NCBI RefSeq assembly: GCF_014851685.1
Contig: NZ_JACVAC010000014.1
Location: 88,153-152,152, forward strand
Direction: 5' to 3'
Length of the DNA stretch: 64,000 bases
Source: Pseudomonas sp. PDM05
Lineage (GTDB): Bacteria > Pseudomonadota > Gammaproteobacteria > Pseudomonadales > Pseudomonadaceae
Shown: piece after piece, positions 1 to 7,834 of the stretch
How the letters are laid out: each line of letters begins with the position of its first letter
How positions within the stretch are numbered: position 1 is the stretch's first letter
The notes under the pieces: generated by a model
The model's input: the letters and a program-made list of their open reading frames with translations, nothing else
Database searches by the model: none
What the model was told of the DNA's origin: nothing
Translations under genes and position numbers: made by a program

Positions 1-18
1 TCGAGCATGCGGTTCGCC

Positions 19-62
19 TGAGGTGTTTTTGAGGTCTTATTTGGGTATTTCTGAGGTTTCGC
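19..62 (+). promoter_or_regulatory. Four phased 11-bp direct repeats upstream of the SDR gene
   Basis: TGAGGT occurs at 19, 30 and 52, and the variant TTGGGT sits at 41, so four copies follow each other at exactly 11 bp (consensus TGAGGTNTTTY). About one helical turn between copies places all half-sites on one face of the DNA, as with activators of the OmpR/PhoB or AraC type. A weak -10-like TGCTAG lies at 65-70, 18 bp after TTGGGT. The cognate regulator is not visible in the window, and the gene upstream is cut off by the window edge. Confidence 0.5.
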
Positions 63-131
63 AATGCTAGTCTCAGTTTCGTCCGGCGTCGAGCCGGGCG
101 ACTCACAACTACAAAAACTCCGGAGAACCCC

Positions 132-977
132 ATGCCTAACGCCGATCTCGCCATGCCGTTCAGCGGCCAATACTTTGTCGTCACCGGCAGCACCCAGGGC
201 CTCGGCGCGGCGGTGGCGCATACCTTGGCCCAACGTGGCGCCGCCGGGCTGATCATCTGCGGGCGCCGTCGCACCCAAGGCGAAGAACAGGTACGGCAAC
301 TGGCGCAACTCGATTGCCAGGCGTTTTTTGTCGAGGCGGATCTGGAAAATATCGAGGATTGCCGGGCGATCATCGCTGCCGCACATACCCACTTCGGCAC
401 CTTGCACGGCTTGGTCAACTGCGCCGGCATGTCGGATCGCGGCACCATCCTCGACACCTCGCCGGAGCTGTTCGACAAGCTGTTTGCGGTGAATGTGCGG
501 GCGCCGTTTTTCCTGATGCAGGAAGCGCTGAAGCTGATGATCAGCAAAGGTGTGGCAGGCGCCGTGGTGAATATCCAGAGCGTCACCGGGCATGGTGGGC
601 AGTCGTTCCTCAGCGCCTATGCGGCGTCCAAGGGCGCGCTGGCGATCCTGACCAAGAACGTCGCGTTCAGTGCGTTGCGCAACCGTATCCGGGTCAACGG
701 CTTGAACATCGGCTGGATGGACACGCCCCACGAAGATCAGATCCAGCGCCAGTACCACGGCGCCAGGGACGGCTGGTTGCAGCAGGCCGAAAGCGCGCAG
801 CCGTTCGGGCGTCTGCTCAAGCCCGAGGAAGTGGCGCGCAGCGTGGCGTTTCTGTTGTCCAGTGAATCGGGAATGATGACCGGCGCGGTGATCGACCTGG
901 AGCAAGGCGTGGTGGGCTGCACCGACGGCGGCAGCCCGCAACCGCACCAGGCCCTGAGCCTGCCGGGAGGTGTGTGA
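132..977 (+). CDS. SDR family NAD(P)-dependent oxidoreductase
   Basis: A 281-residue classical short-chain dehydrogenase, probably oxidising or reducing a small polyol or sugar derivative in the cytosol. The glycine-rich cofactor motif TGSTQGLG lies near residue 18, NCAG near 96, and the catalytic Ser...YAASK group near residues 155-170. The C-terminal tail after the SDR core is unusually long. The start is set by CCGGAG seven bases upstream. The stop overlaps the start of the next gene (TGATG), so it is co-translated with the dioxygenase, and a sugar-type binding protein follows. This suggests peripheral catabolism of a carbohydrate-like compound. The substrate cannot be told from sequence. 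Confidence 0.85.
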   Translation: MPNADLAMPFSGQYFVVTGSTQGLGAAVAHTLAQRGAAGLIICGRRRTQGEEQVRQLAQLDCQAFFVEADLENIEDCRAIIAAAHTHFGTLHGLVNCAGMSDRGTILDTSPELFDKLFAVNVRAPFFLMQEALKLMISKGVAGAVVNIQSVTGHGGQSFLSAYAASKGALAILTKNVAFSALRNRIRVNGLNIGWMDTPHEDQIQRQYHGARDGWLQQAESAQPFGRLLKPEEVARSVAFLLSSESGMMTGAVIDLEQGVVGCTDGGSPQPHQALSLPGGV

Positions 978-2101
978 TGTCGGCGTTCGTGAGCGCGAAT
1001 GCCGTGCGCCTGGCGGACTTCAGCCGGATCTGCGCGCAACGGGCCACGGCTGAAGAGTACCCGCTGTGCCAGCACGTGCTGGACAACGTGCCGATCTATC
1101 AGGCACGTGCACTGCGCAACAGCGACAGACTTACGGTCATGAATGAGCTGCACCGACTGTTCCGTGATGGCCCGGGCGTGATGGTCGTGCGCCGCGCCTA
1201 CGAAGACCTGGAAGTGGTCGACCGTCACAGCCAGGTGTTCGAAAAAATCTTCGCCAACGAAGCCGCCCAAGGCGTGGCCGCCGACCACTTTGCCAAGGCC
1301 GGCAGCAACGGGCGGATCTGGAACTCACTGCAGAAAGCCGCACTGCAGTCGCCCGAGTCGTTTGTCGAGTACTACGCCAACCCGCTGTTGGGGCTGATTG
1401 CCGAAGCGTGGCTGGGGCCCAATTTCCAGGTGACGGCGCAGGTCAATGTGGTGCACCCCGGCGGCCAGGCGCAGCAACCGCACCGTGACTATCACCTGGG
1501 GTTCCAGACCGACGATGTGGTCGAGCGCTTCCCCCTGCCCTTGCACGTGTTGTCCCAGTACCTGACCTTGCAAGGTGCAGTGGCCCATTCGGACATGCCG
1601 CTGGAAACCGGCCCGACCCAGCTGCTGCCGTTCTCCCAGCAATACGCCCTGGGCTACCTGGCGTGGCGCCGTGAGGAATTTATCGACTACTTCCAGCAAC
1701 ACGCCGTGCAACTGCCGCTGGACAAGGGCGACCTACTGTTCTTCAACCCGGCGCTGTTCCATGCGGCCGGCACCAACCGCACGCCGGATCGCCAGCGCAT
1801 AGCCAATCTGCTGCAAATCTCCTCGGCGTTCGGCAAACCCATGGAGGCCCTCGACCGCGACCGCATGATGCTGGCGGTGTATCCGGCCCTGCTGGCCAAC
1901 CCGGCCCTGGATGCCGAGGCGGTGATCGCCTGCACGGCCGACGGCTATTCGTTTCCCACCAACCTCGATACCGACCCGCCGCTGAAGGGCCTGGCCCCGC
2001 AAACCGGGCAGCAACTGATGCAGCAGGCGTTGCGCGAACGCTGGCCGCCAGCGGACTTCGCAGCAGCCGTGGCGCAGATGCGAGCCAAGCGCCAGGCGTA
2101 A
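977..2101 (+). CDS. Phytanoyl-CoA dioxygenase (PhyH) family protein
   Basis: A 374-residue member of the Fe(II)/2-oxoglutarate oxygenase superfamily. The iron-binding HxD is in PHRDYHLG (about residues 169-171), the distal His in FHAAGTN (about 262), and the 2OG-binding Arg probably in the following NRTPDRQR. Such enzymes hydroxylate small molecules. ATG 977 is preferred over GTG 974 because GGGAGG ends six bases before it. It overlaps the upstream SDR stop, forming a two-gene translational unit. The pairing of a 2OG oxygenase with an SDR suggests sequential hydroxylation and oxidation of one substrate, which is inference. Confidence 0.8.
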   Translation: MSAFVSANAVRLADFSRICAQRATAEEYPLCQHVLDNVPIYQARALRNSDRLTVMNELHRLFRDGPGVMVVRRAYEDLEVVDRHSQVFEKIFANEAAQGVAADHFAKAGSNGRIWNSLQKAALQSPESFVEYYANPLLGLIAEAWLGPNFQVTAQVNVVHPGGQAQQPHRDYHLGFQTDDVVERFPLPLHVLSQYLTLQGAVAHSDMPLETGPTQLLPFSQQYALGYLAWRREEFIDYFQQHAVQLPLDKGDLLFFNPALFHAAGTNRTPDRQRIANLLQISSAFGKPMEALDRDRMMLAVYPALLANPALDAEAVIACTADGYSFPTNLDTDPPLKGLAPQTGQQLMQQALRERWPPADFAAAVAQMRAKRQA

Positions 2102-2115
2102 ATCCCCCGTGTTTT

Positions 2116-2133
2116 AACAACAACAAAAACAAC
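2116..2133 (+). promoter_or_regulatory. CA-rich Crc/Hfq-type motif at a ribosome binding site
   Basis: AACAACAACAAAAACAAC directly precedes the Shine-Dalgarno CGGAG of the binding-protein gene. It fits the A-rich AANAANAA (CA) motif bound by Hfq with Crc in Pseudomonas to block translation when preferred carbon sources are present. It predicts catabolite repression of the binding protein. Confidence 0.6.
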
Positions 2134-2144
2134 GGAGCAAAACC

Positions 2145-3068
2145 ATGAAGAAGCAAATCCTTGCGACACTGTTTACCCTGGCTGTCACGCCCTGGGCGCT
2201 GGCCGATATCCGTATCGGCGTGAGCATCGCCCAGGTCGACGATGTGTTCCTCGCCCAAATGCGCGACTACATGGCCGCCCACGCCAAGGAATTGCCCGGT
2301 GTGACCCTGCAATTCGAAGACGCCCAGGGCGATGTGGTGCGCCAGCTCAATCAGGTGCAGAACTTCACTGCCCAGGGCATGGACGCCATCATCGTCAACC
2401 CGGTGGACACCGCCGCCACCGCCAAGATGAGCACCAATGCCCAGCAGGCCAAGACCCCGCTGGTCTACGTCAACCGTCGCCCGGACGCGCCGCAACTGCC
2501 GCCGGGCGTGGGTTACGTGGGTTCCGATGAGGTCAAGGCCGGTGAGATCCAGATGCGCTACCTGGCCGAGAAAATGGGCGGCAAGGGCAACCTGGCGATC
2601 ATGCTCGGGCTGTTGTCCAACAACGCCACCCACAACCGTACGCTGGGGGTCAAGAGCGTGCTCAAGGAGTACCCGAATATCAAGATCGTCGAGGAACAGA
2701 GCGCAGAGTGGCAGCGCAACAAAGCGATTGACCTGATGAACAACTGGATCGTATCCGGCCGCAAGATCGACGCGGTGGCGGCAAACGCGGACGAGATGGC
2801 GATAGGCGCGGCCATGGCCATCAGCCAGGCGGGCATGCAGCCGGGCAAGGACATCCTGGTGGCCGGCAGCGACGGCGGCCCTGCCGGGTTGGACGCGGTG
2901 AAAAAAGGCCAACTGCTGGTGACGGTGTACCAGGACAACAAGGGCCAGGCAGTGGGCTCGATTGACCTGGCGGTGAAGATGGTCAAGAAGCAACCCTATA
3001 CCGCTGAACTGACCATCCCCTATCAGCAGATCACCAAGGACAACTACCAAGCCTTCCTCAACCCATAA
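2145..3068 (+). CDS. Sugar ABC transporter substrate-binding protein (RbsB-like)
   Basis: A 307-residue periplasmic binding protein of the ribose/galactose (Peripla_BP_4) class. It has a Sec signal peptide with cleavage after ...TPWALA (about residue 20), then two lobes. The FTAQGMDAIIVNPVD segment and the VNRRPDA strand are typical of ribose or inositol binding proteins. Its RBS carries a CA motif, so it is probably under Crc/Hfq control. No permease or ATPase gene follows: the next gene is on the other strand. Either the transporter genes lie before the window start or this is an orphan receptor. Ligand unknown; inositol or a related polyol is a guess. Confidence 0.82.
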   Translation: MKKQILATLFTLAVTPWALADIRIGVSIAQVDDVFLAQMRDYMAAHAKELPGVTLQFEDAQGDVVRQLNQVQNFTAQGMDAIIVNPVDTAATAKMSTNAQQAKTPLVYVNRRPDAPQLPPGVGYVGSDEVKAGEIQMRYLAEKMGGKGNLAIMLGLLSNNATHNRTLGVKSVLKEYPNIKIVEEQSAEWQRNKAIDLMNNWIVSGRKIDAVAANADEMAIGAAMAISQAGMQPGKDILVAGSDGGPAGLDAVKKGQLLVTVYQDNKGQAVGSIDLAVKMVKKQPYTAELTIPYQQITKDNYQAFLNP

Positions 3069-3110
3069 CCCCGAACGCTCCCACGTCTTGATTTGTGAAC
3101 ACGGTCAACG

Positions 3111-3204
3111 GTGGGAGCTGGCTTGCCTGCGAAGACGCCAGCACAGGCAACCTGTCTATTGGCCTTGCCGCCACCTTCGCAGCCTCGCTAAAGCTCTACC
3201 CACC
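3111..3204. repeat. Degenerate REPIN-type doublet
   Basis: The segment begins GTGGGAGCTGGCTTGCC and ends with CCTTCGCAGCCTCGCTAAAG followed by CTCTACCCACC. These are the same arms as in the 163-bp units at 49.6-51.1 kb and 63.4 kb, but diverged. It occupies the gap after the binding protein and reaches into the 3' end of the MAPEG gene, whose stop codon lies within the repeat arm. Confidence 0.7.
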
Positions 3205-3631
3205 GTTGATCGACGGCACTACCAATAATCCCGGCGCCGAGGCCGAACAGGCACACCACACCCACGCCATAGGCCAGCGTGCGCCAGGGTTGCCAGCCCA
3301 TCAGATACATCACCGTGTGCAGCACCCGCGCCAGGGTAAAGGCCACAAGCAACCATAGGGCCGCGGCGCTGTGACTCTGCTGCGCGACACACAACCCGCC
3401 CAACACAAAAAACAGCGGGATATTTTCCAGGTCATTGGCCCACGCCCTGGCCGCGCGGGCCACTTGCGGCAACTCCATAGGCTGCGCTCTGCGATTAAAA
3501 AAGGCCGCGTCTTCACGATTGGTAAACGCCCGTGCGTGTATACGGAAATATCCCTGATAACAGGAAATGGCGAACATCTTCAGGCACAGCACCAACACGC
3601 ATACCGCATAGACAGGTAAAAGATCATTCAT
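3188..3631 (-). CDS. MAPEG family membrane protein
   Basis: A 147-residue integral membrane protein with about four hydrophobic segments and the MAPEG-like stretch FFNRRAQPMELPQVARA (about residues 44-60) followed by NDLENIPLFF. Bacterial members are glutathione-S-transferase-like membrane proteins of mostly unknown role. It starts 8 bases inside the upstream DUF2834-like gene, so the two form an operon. The last residues (about QRWVEL) and the TAG stop are encoded by a REP arm (the GAGCTTTAGCGAGG motif). The native C-terminus may therefore have been replaced when the repeat inserted. Confidence 0.72.
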   Translation of the reverse strand: MNDLLPVYAVCVLVLCLKMFAISCYQGYFRIHARAFTNREDAAFFNRRAQPMELPQVARAARAWANDLENIPLFFVLGGLCVAQQSHSAAALWLLVAFTLARVLHTVMYLMGWQPWRTLAYGVGVVCLFGLGAGIIGSAVDQRWVEL

Positions 3632-3929
3632 CCCTGAACCCCTTCACCACGATGTAAAGCAACGGCCCCACCGACACAAACACCGCCGTCAGCAAAAAAT
3701 ACGGCAGCACCGAACGCAGCGGCCGCCCTCGCCTGCGCGCATCCCGGTACATCCACACACACGCCAGCACGGCCATCAGGTACAGGTCGATGACCACCTG
3801 CGCCGTGTCCGGTCGCGACAGCAACTGCGCTGCAAACGCCAGCAGCGACTGCTCGGCCGTCAGCATCGTGAACCCCGTATACAGGGTAAATCCGAGCAAG
3901 CCGGCCAGGGCGAAATAGGGTCTTGGCAT
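3624..3929 (-). CDS. Small membrane protein, DUF2834-like
   Basis: A 101-residue protein with three predicted hydrophobic segments (about residues 5-25, 38-57 and 72-92), a basic RDARRRGR loop between the second and third, and a C-terminal VVKGFRDE. The resemblance to DUF2834 proteins is by eye. ATG 3929 is chosen because GTGGAGG lies eight bases upstream; a longer frame to 3959 lacks such a site. It overlaps the MAPEG gene and shares a divergent intergenic region with the XRE regulator. Function unknown. Confidence 0.7.
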   Translation of the reverse strand: MPRPYFALAGLLGFTLYTGFTMLTAEQSLLAFAAQLLSRPDTAQVVIDLYLMAVLACVWMYRDARRRGRPLRSVLPYFLLTAVFVSVGPLLYIVVKGFRDE

Positions 3930-3986
3930 GGTCTGTTCCTCCACGTGATGAAGGCTCACGTTAGTGATAAGGTTCTGCCCCTCGCA

Positions 3987-4003
3987 ATGACCTCGGAGGT
4001 CAT
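3987..4003. promoter_or_regulatory. Palindrome ATGACCTC-G-GAGGTCAT over the XRE leader
   Basis: Perfect 8-bp arms around one central base, lying between divergent genes and covering the GGAGG that would serve the regulator starting at 4013. Its position suggests an autoregulatory operator for the XRE protein, and it could also affect the membrane-protein pair. Alternatively it is an RNA hairpin that hides the ribosome binding site. Confidence 0.45.
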
Positions 4004-4012
4004 GAAGCTGCC

Positions 4013-4801
4013 ATGGACACCCCCTCTACCGCCGGCGAACACCTGCGCCAACTGCGCCGCCAGGCCAAGCTGAGCCAGCTCGACCTGGCCTTGATCACTG
4101 GTGTTTCCCAACGCCACCTCAGTTGCCTCGAAACCGGCCGCGCCAACCCCAGCCCCGCGACGTTGCATAACCTGTTGACGGCATTGGAGACCCCTCTGGA
4201 GCAGTGCAACCGCGTGTTCCTCGCCGCCGGTTTCGCCCCGCGCTACAACGCCACCCCGCTCGCTGCACCCGGCATGACGGCAATTCGCGAAGCCGTCAGC
4301 CATGTGCTGCACGCCAACAATCCTGCCCCGGCGATTCTGCTCGACAGCCAGTGGCAAGTGCTGGCGGCGAATGCCAGTACTGCGGTGTTGTTTGGCCTGG
4401 TCGGCATCGCGCCGGACGCCGCCGATGGCTTGAACCTGCTGACCACCCTGTTGCAACCCGGCGGCCTCGGTGATCACCTGCTCAATGCCGACGAGATCCG
4501 CACCCTGGCCTGGCAGCGCGCGAGCCGAGAGGCATTGGGTAATCCGCCGCTGGCGCAATTGCTCGCCGGTTTGCCGACGCCAAGCCCCACCGAGCCGCCC
4601 CAGGAACTGCCGCCACTGGTACTCACCCGCATCCGCTCAACCCAGGGCGAGCTGAACTTTCTGTCAACCTTCACCACCTTCGGCATGCCCCAGGACATCA
4701 CACTCACCTCCCTGCGTATCGAGCATCTGATTCCGGCCGACGCCCACACCTGGCAGATAATGCGCGCCGCCTATGCAGAATATTCGGCGCTGGTTTTGTG
4801 A
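4013..4801 (+). CDS. XRE family transcriptional regulator with MmyB-like domain
   Basis: A 262-residue protein. The N-terminal HTH_3 domain (residues about 8-62) has the typical LRQLRRQAKLSQLDLALITGV and SQRHLSCLETGRANPS helices. The rest resembles the MmyB-like/PAS-type ligand domain (ILLDSQWQVLAANAS near 105-120). Such proteins are cytosolic regulators of neighbouring metabolic genes. It is divergent from the small membrane operon and 56 bases upstream of an amidase. The palindrome at 3987-4003 is a candidate operator. Ligand unknown. Confidence 0.85.
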   Translation: MDTPSTAGEHLRQLRRQAKLSQLDLALITGVSQRHLSCLETGRANPSPATLHNLLTALETPLEQCNRVFLAAGFAPRYNATPLAAPGMTAIREAVSHVLHANNPAPAILLDSQWQVLAANASTAVLFGLVGIAPDAADGLNLLTTLLQPGGLGDHLLNADEIRTLAWQRASREALGNPPLAQLLAGLPTPSPTEPPQELPPLVLTRIRSTQGELNFLSTFTTFGMPQDITLTSLRIEHLIPADAHTWQIMRAAYAEYSALVL

Positions 4802-4857
4802 AATATCTGTACGTAGACTGCCGCGATACCCCCACGTGAAGGCGGCGAAAAAACGTG

Positions 4858-6564
4858 ATGCAAGTAACCGAAGTCTCCATTGCCCAATTGCGCGCTGCGC
4901 TTGAAACCGGCCAGACCACTGCCGTTGAATTGGTCCAGGCTTACCTGGCGCGGATCGAGGCCTATGACGGCCCGCACACCGCTACCGCGCTGAACGCCGT
5001 GGTCGTGCGCAACCCGCAAGCCCTTGCAGAAGCCGAGGCGTCCGATGCACGTCGGGCCAAGGGCGCAACCCTGGGGCCACTGGATGGCATTCCTTACACC
5101 GCCAAAGACAGCTACCTGGTCAAAGGCCTGACCGCGGCATCCGGCAGCCCGGCCTTTGCCAAGCTCGTCGCCCAGCGCGATGCGTTCACCATCGAGCGCC
5201 TGCGCGCCGGCGGGGCGATCTGCCTGGGCAAGACCAATATGCCGCCAATGGCCAACGGCGGCATGCAGCGCGGTGTGTATGGCCGCGCGGAAAGCCCCTA
5301 CAACGCCAACTACCTGACCGCCCCCTTTGCCTCCGGCTCCTCCAACGGCGCCGGCACCGCAACGGCGGCGAGTTTTGCCGCGTTCGGCATGGCGGAAGAA
5401 ACCTGGTCCAGCGGGCGCGGCCCGGCGTCCAACAATGGCCTGTGCGCCTACACCCCGTCCCGTGGACTGATTTCGGTACGTGGCAACTGGCCACTGACAC
5501 CGACCATGGATGTAGTCGTGCCCTACGCACGCACCATGGCCGATCTGCTGGAAGTGCTCGACGTGATCGTCGCCGAAGACCCCGACACCCGTGGCGACCT
5601 GTGGCGCCTGCAACCCTGGGTGGCGATTCCCAGCGTCGCCTCGGTGCGTCCGGCGTCCTACGCTGAACTGGCGGTGGATTGCGCGTCCCTGGCCGGCAAA
5701 CGCTTCGGCGTGCCGCGCATGTACATCAACGCCGACCCGGAAGCCGGCACCAGCGAAAAACCTGGGATCGGCGGCCCGACCGGGCAAAAGATCAACACCC
5801 GCGCGACGGTGATCGAGCTGTGGCAAGCCGCACGCCAAGCCCTGGAAGCGGCGGGCGCCGAAGTGGTCGAAGTGGATTTCCCGCTGGTGTCCAACTGCGA
5901 AGGCGACCGCCCCGACGCGCCAACGGTGTTTACCCGTGGCCTGGTCTCCAAGGAATTTCTCCACGATGAGTTGTGGGAATTGTCCGCATGGGCTTTCGAC
6001 GATTTCCTGCGCGCCAACGCCGACCCGAGCCTCAACCGCCTGGCGGATGTGGATGGGGCGAAGATCTTCCCCCATGACCCTGGCACCTTGCCGAACCGCG
6101 AAGACGACCTCGCCGCCGGCATGGACGAGTACGTGCGCATGGCCGAACGCGGCATCACCCCATGGAACGAGATCAGCACCGTCCCTGACGGCCTGCGCGG
6201 CCTGGAACAAACCCGCCGGCTGGACCTGGAAGACTGGATGGACAACCTCGGCCTCAACGCCGTGCTGTTTCCCACCGTGGCCGATGTAGGCCCGGCAGAC
6301 GCAGACGTGAACGAAGCATCGGCAGATATTGCCTGGAGCAACGGCGTGTGGGTGGCCAACGGCAATCTGGCGATCCGCCACCTGGGCGTACCGACGGTCA
6401 CCGTGCCAATGGGCGTAATGGCAGACATCGGCATGCCGGTCGGGCTGACGTTTGCCGGGCGTGCGTATGATGACTCCGCGTTGCTGCGGTTTGCCGCGGC
6501 GTTCGAGTCGATGGGCAACAAACGCCAGGTTCCACCGCGTACACCTGCACTGCAATCTGACTGA
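4858..6564 (+). CDS. Amidase (amidase-signature family)
   Basis: A 568-residue hydrolase of the Ser-cisSer-Lys amidase signature family, which cleaves carboxamides to acid and ammonia. The catalytic Lys is in PYTAKDSYL (about residue 82), the bridging Ser in SGSSNGAG (about 163), and the nucleophile Ser in EETWSSGRGPAS (about 184). The usual GGSSGG and GTDTGGS forms are altered here, as in a recognisable Pseudomonas subgroup. ATG 4858 was chosen over GTG 4855, which precedes it directly. It follows the XRE regulator in the same direction and may be its target. Substrate unknown. Confidence 0.85.
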   Translation: MQVTEVSIAQLRAALETGQTTAVELVQAYLARIEAYDGPHTATALNAVVVRNPQALAEAEASDARRAKGATLGPLDGIPYTAKDSYLVKGLTAASGSPAFAKLVAQRDAFTIERLRAGGAICLGKTNMPPMANGGMQRGVYGRAESPYNANYLTAPFASGSSNGAGTATAASFAAFGMAEETWSSGRGPASNNGLCAYTPSRGLISVRGNWPLTPTMDVVVPYARTMADLLEVLDVIVAEDPDTRGDLWRLQPWVAIPSVASVRPASYAELAVDCASLAGKRFGVPRMYINADPEAGTSEKPGIGGPTGQKINTRATVIELWQAARQALEAAGAEVVEVDFPLVSNCEGDRPDAPTVFTRGLVSKEFLHDELWELSAWAFDDFLRANADPSLNRLADVDGAKIFPHDPGTLPNREDDLAAGMDEYVRMAERGITPWNEISTVPDGLRGLEQTRRLDLEDWMDNLGLNAVLFPTVADVGPADADVNEASADIAWSNGVWVANGNLAIRHLGVPTVTVPMGVMADIGMPVGLTFAGRAYDDSALLRFAAAFESMGNKRQVPPRTPALQSD

Positions 6565-6586
6565 ACGCGCCAAGCCTTATGAACGC

Positions 6587-6608
6587 GGGCCTGTGTGGGA
6601 GCAGGCCC
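6587..6608. repeat. Stem-loop containing a half-REP (TGTGGGAG)
   Basis: GGGCCTG and CAGGCCC pair around a TGTGGGAG loop, just after the amidase stop. There is no T-tract, so it is not a canonical intrinsic terminator. It reads as the remnant of one REP element between convergent genes. Confidence 0.4.
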
Positions 6609-6640
6609 CGTTCCATATTGTCTTGAGCCTGTATGCCGCA

Positions 6641-7378
6641 TCAGGCTATGTAGGGCACCGCCACCAGCAAGATCGCCGTCCCATGGGTGACCGTCGCCGC
6701 CAGCACGCCATAGCGCATGCGCACCAACCCACACGCCACACCTTCGATCAAGGTAAACACCAACACCGGCCAACCCAATTGGGTCACGCTCAACGCCAGG
6801 AAGGCATGGCACGCCGCAAACGCCACGCCACTGGTCAACGCCGCACGCAATGGCGTCAGCTGTTGTTCCAGATAACCCTGCAAAAACCCGCGAAACAACA
6901 CCTCTTCCAGGGCATTGGCGCCATAGGCCAGCACCACCATGGCCGGCAGCCAGACCCAGTAACCGTAAAACGCAGACGCCTCAATGCCTTGGTAAACCCG
7001 CAGCGGTACACCGATCAAACATCCGACCAGCAACCCGACGGCCAAGCCAACGCACGGGCTGCCGATGGTCCAGCGCACCAGCCGCCACAGGTCCGGGGCG
7101 ATGTAGGCGAGCAGCAGGATCAACAGCACCGACAACCCGCCCAGCGCCGCCAGTACAAAGGCATTCGCCGTGAACCCGATCTGCACCCCACTGCCCAGCG
7201 TCCACAGGCCCAAGGGTGTCATCACGTCGCGCATCAACACGAACGCCGCCAACAGAATCAGGATGCGCATCGCCGGCATTGCCTTGGGCGTGAGCGCAAA
7301 CCACAGACCGAACAGCAGCACGCCGGGACTCAGATAAGTGGTGTAGTGGATCAGCACCGCCAGGCCTTCGGCGATCAC
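6641..7378 (-). CDS. CPBP family intramembrane glutamic endopeptidase
   Basis: A 245-residue polytopic membrane protein (about seven hydrophobic segments) of the CPBP/Abi family. The diagnostic EEVLFRG (EExxxR) and the later CHAFLAL histidine motif form the presumed active site in the membrane. Bacterial members are linked to prenyl-protein-like proteolysis or bacteriocin immunity, mostly uncharacterised. The GTG start at 7378 overlaps the upstream stop as GTGA with AGGAG eight bases before it; a longer frame from GTG 7414 is less likely. It forms an operon with the DUF6434-like gene. Confidence 0.8.
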   Translation of the reverse strand: MIAEGLAVLIHYTTYLSPGVLLFGLWFALTPKAMPAMRILILLAAFVLMRDVMTPLGLWTLGSGVQIGFTANAFVLAALGGLSVLLILLLAYIAPDLWRLVRWTIGSPCVGLAVGLLVGCLIGVPLRVYQGIEASAFYGYWVWLPAMVVLAYGANALEEVLFRGFLQGYLEQQLTPLRAALTSGVAFAACHAFLALSVTQLGWPVLVFTLIEGVACGLVRMRYGVLAATVTHGTAILLVAVPYIA

Positions 7379-7599
7379 TGCCCGGGCTCCTGGTCTGGAT
7401 GACGGCGTTGCCACTCATCCACTACGTCGCCCAGGGTTTTGGCCGCGCCGTCGCAAATCCAGGCCATGAATGCCCGATCAAACTTAAACCCCGGGCCGCA
7501 GTGTTCCAGCATGAAGCGGCGGACGTTCTGGGTGTTTTTGTAGTGGGAAGTCACGGGGGTGGCGCGAGTGATGGGGTCGCTGTGCCAGTCAAAATCCAT
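7375..7599 (-). CDS. DUF6434-like small protein
   Basis: A 74-residue cytosolic protein (begins MDFDWHSDP) with SHYKNTQNVRRFM and a C-terminal VVDEWQRR. It resembles the DUF6434 domain found alone or beside SAP domains. The ATG at 7599 has TGAGGG five bases upstream. It is translationally coupled to the CPBP protease gene by a 4-base overlap. Function unknown. Confidence 0.75.
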   Translation of the reverse strand: MDFDWHSDPITRATPVTSHYKNTQNVRRFMLEHCGPGFKFDRAFMAWICDGAAKTLGDVVDEWQRRHPDQEPGQ

Positions 7600-7785
7600 T
7601 TTGTCCCTCAGGTGCATTGTTGTTTAGGAAACAGCATAGCGATGTGCCACTTCACTAGGAAGAAACCCGATGGTCCTCCCAATGAGTTAGGACGTCACAC
7701 AAGATTAACGATCACTCAATGACTAATATTTTATGAATATTTCAAAATTTCCCTTTGCTTGGGCGCCCTGATTATTGCAATGTTG

Positions 7786-7806
7786 TACGACGACTAAAGT
7801 GTCGTA
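7786..7806. promoter_or_regulatory. Inverted repeat TACGAC-N9-GTCGTA
   Basis: Six-base perfect arms centred about 39 bases before the start codon of the NTF2-like gene, inside an otherwise AT-rich upstream region. The place and size suit a dimeric repressor or a leader hairpin. No regulator is identifiable. Confidence 0.35.
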
Positions 7807-7834
7807 TTCACCCAAAAACAATAAGGAAACACCC

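Noticed and set aside
4771..6573. 600-residue minus-strand ORF opposite the amidase
   Set aside because: Long antisense open frame caused by high third-position GC; the plus strand has a complete amidase signature.
6587..6608. Terminator after the amidase
   Set aside because: The stem-loop has a REP-like loop and no T-run on either strand.
6452..7402. 316-residue plus-strand ORF opposite the CPBP protease
   Set aside because: Antisense shadow of a gene with clear EExxxR and His motifs; its own sequence is His/Gln/Arg-rich with no family.
7757..7780. Sigma-54 type -24/-12 promoter before the NTF2-like gene
   Set aside because: The GG and GC elements are 13 or more bases apart instead of 10.
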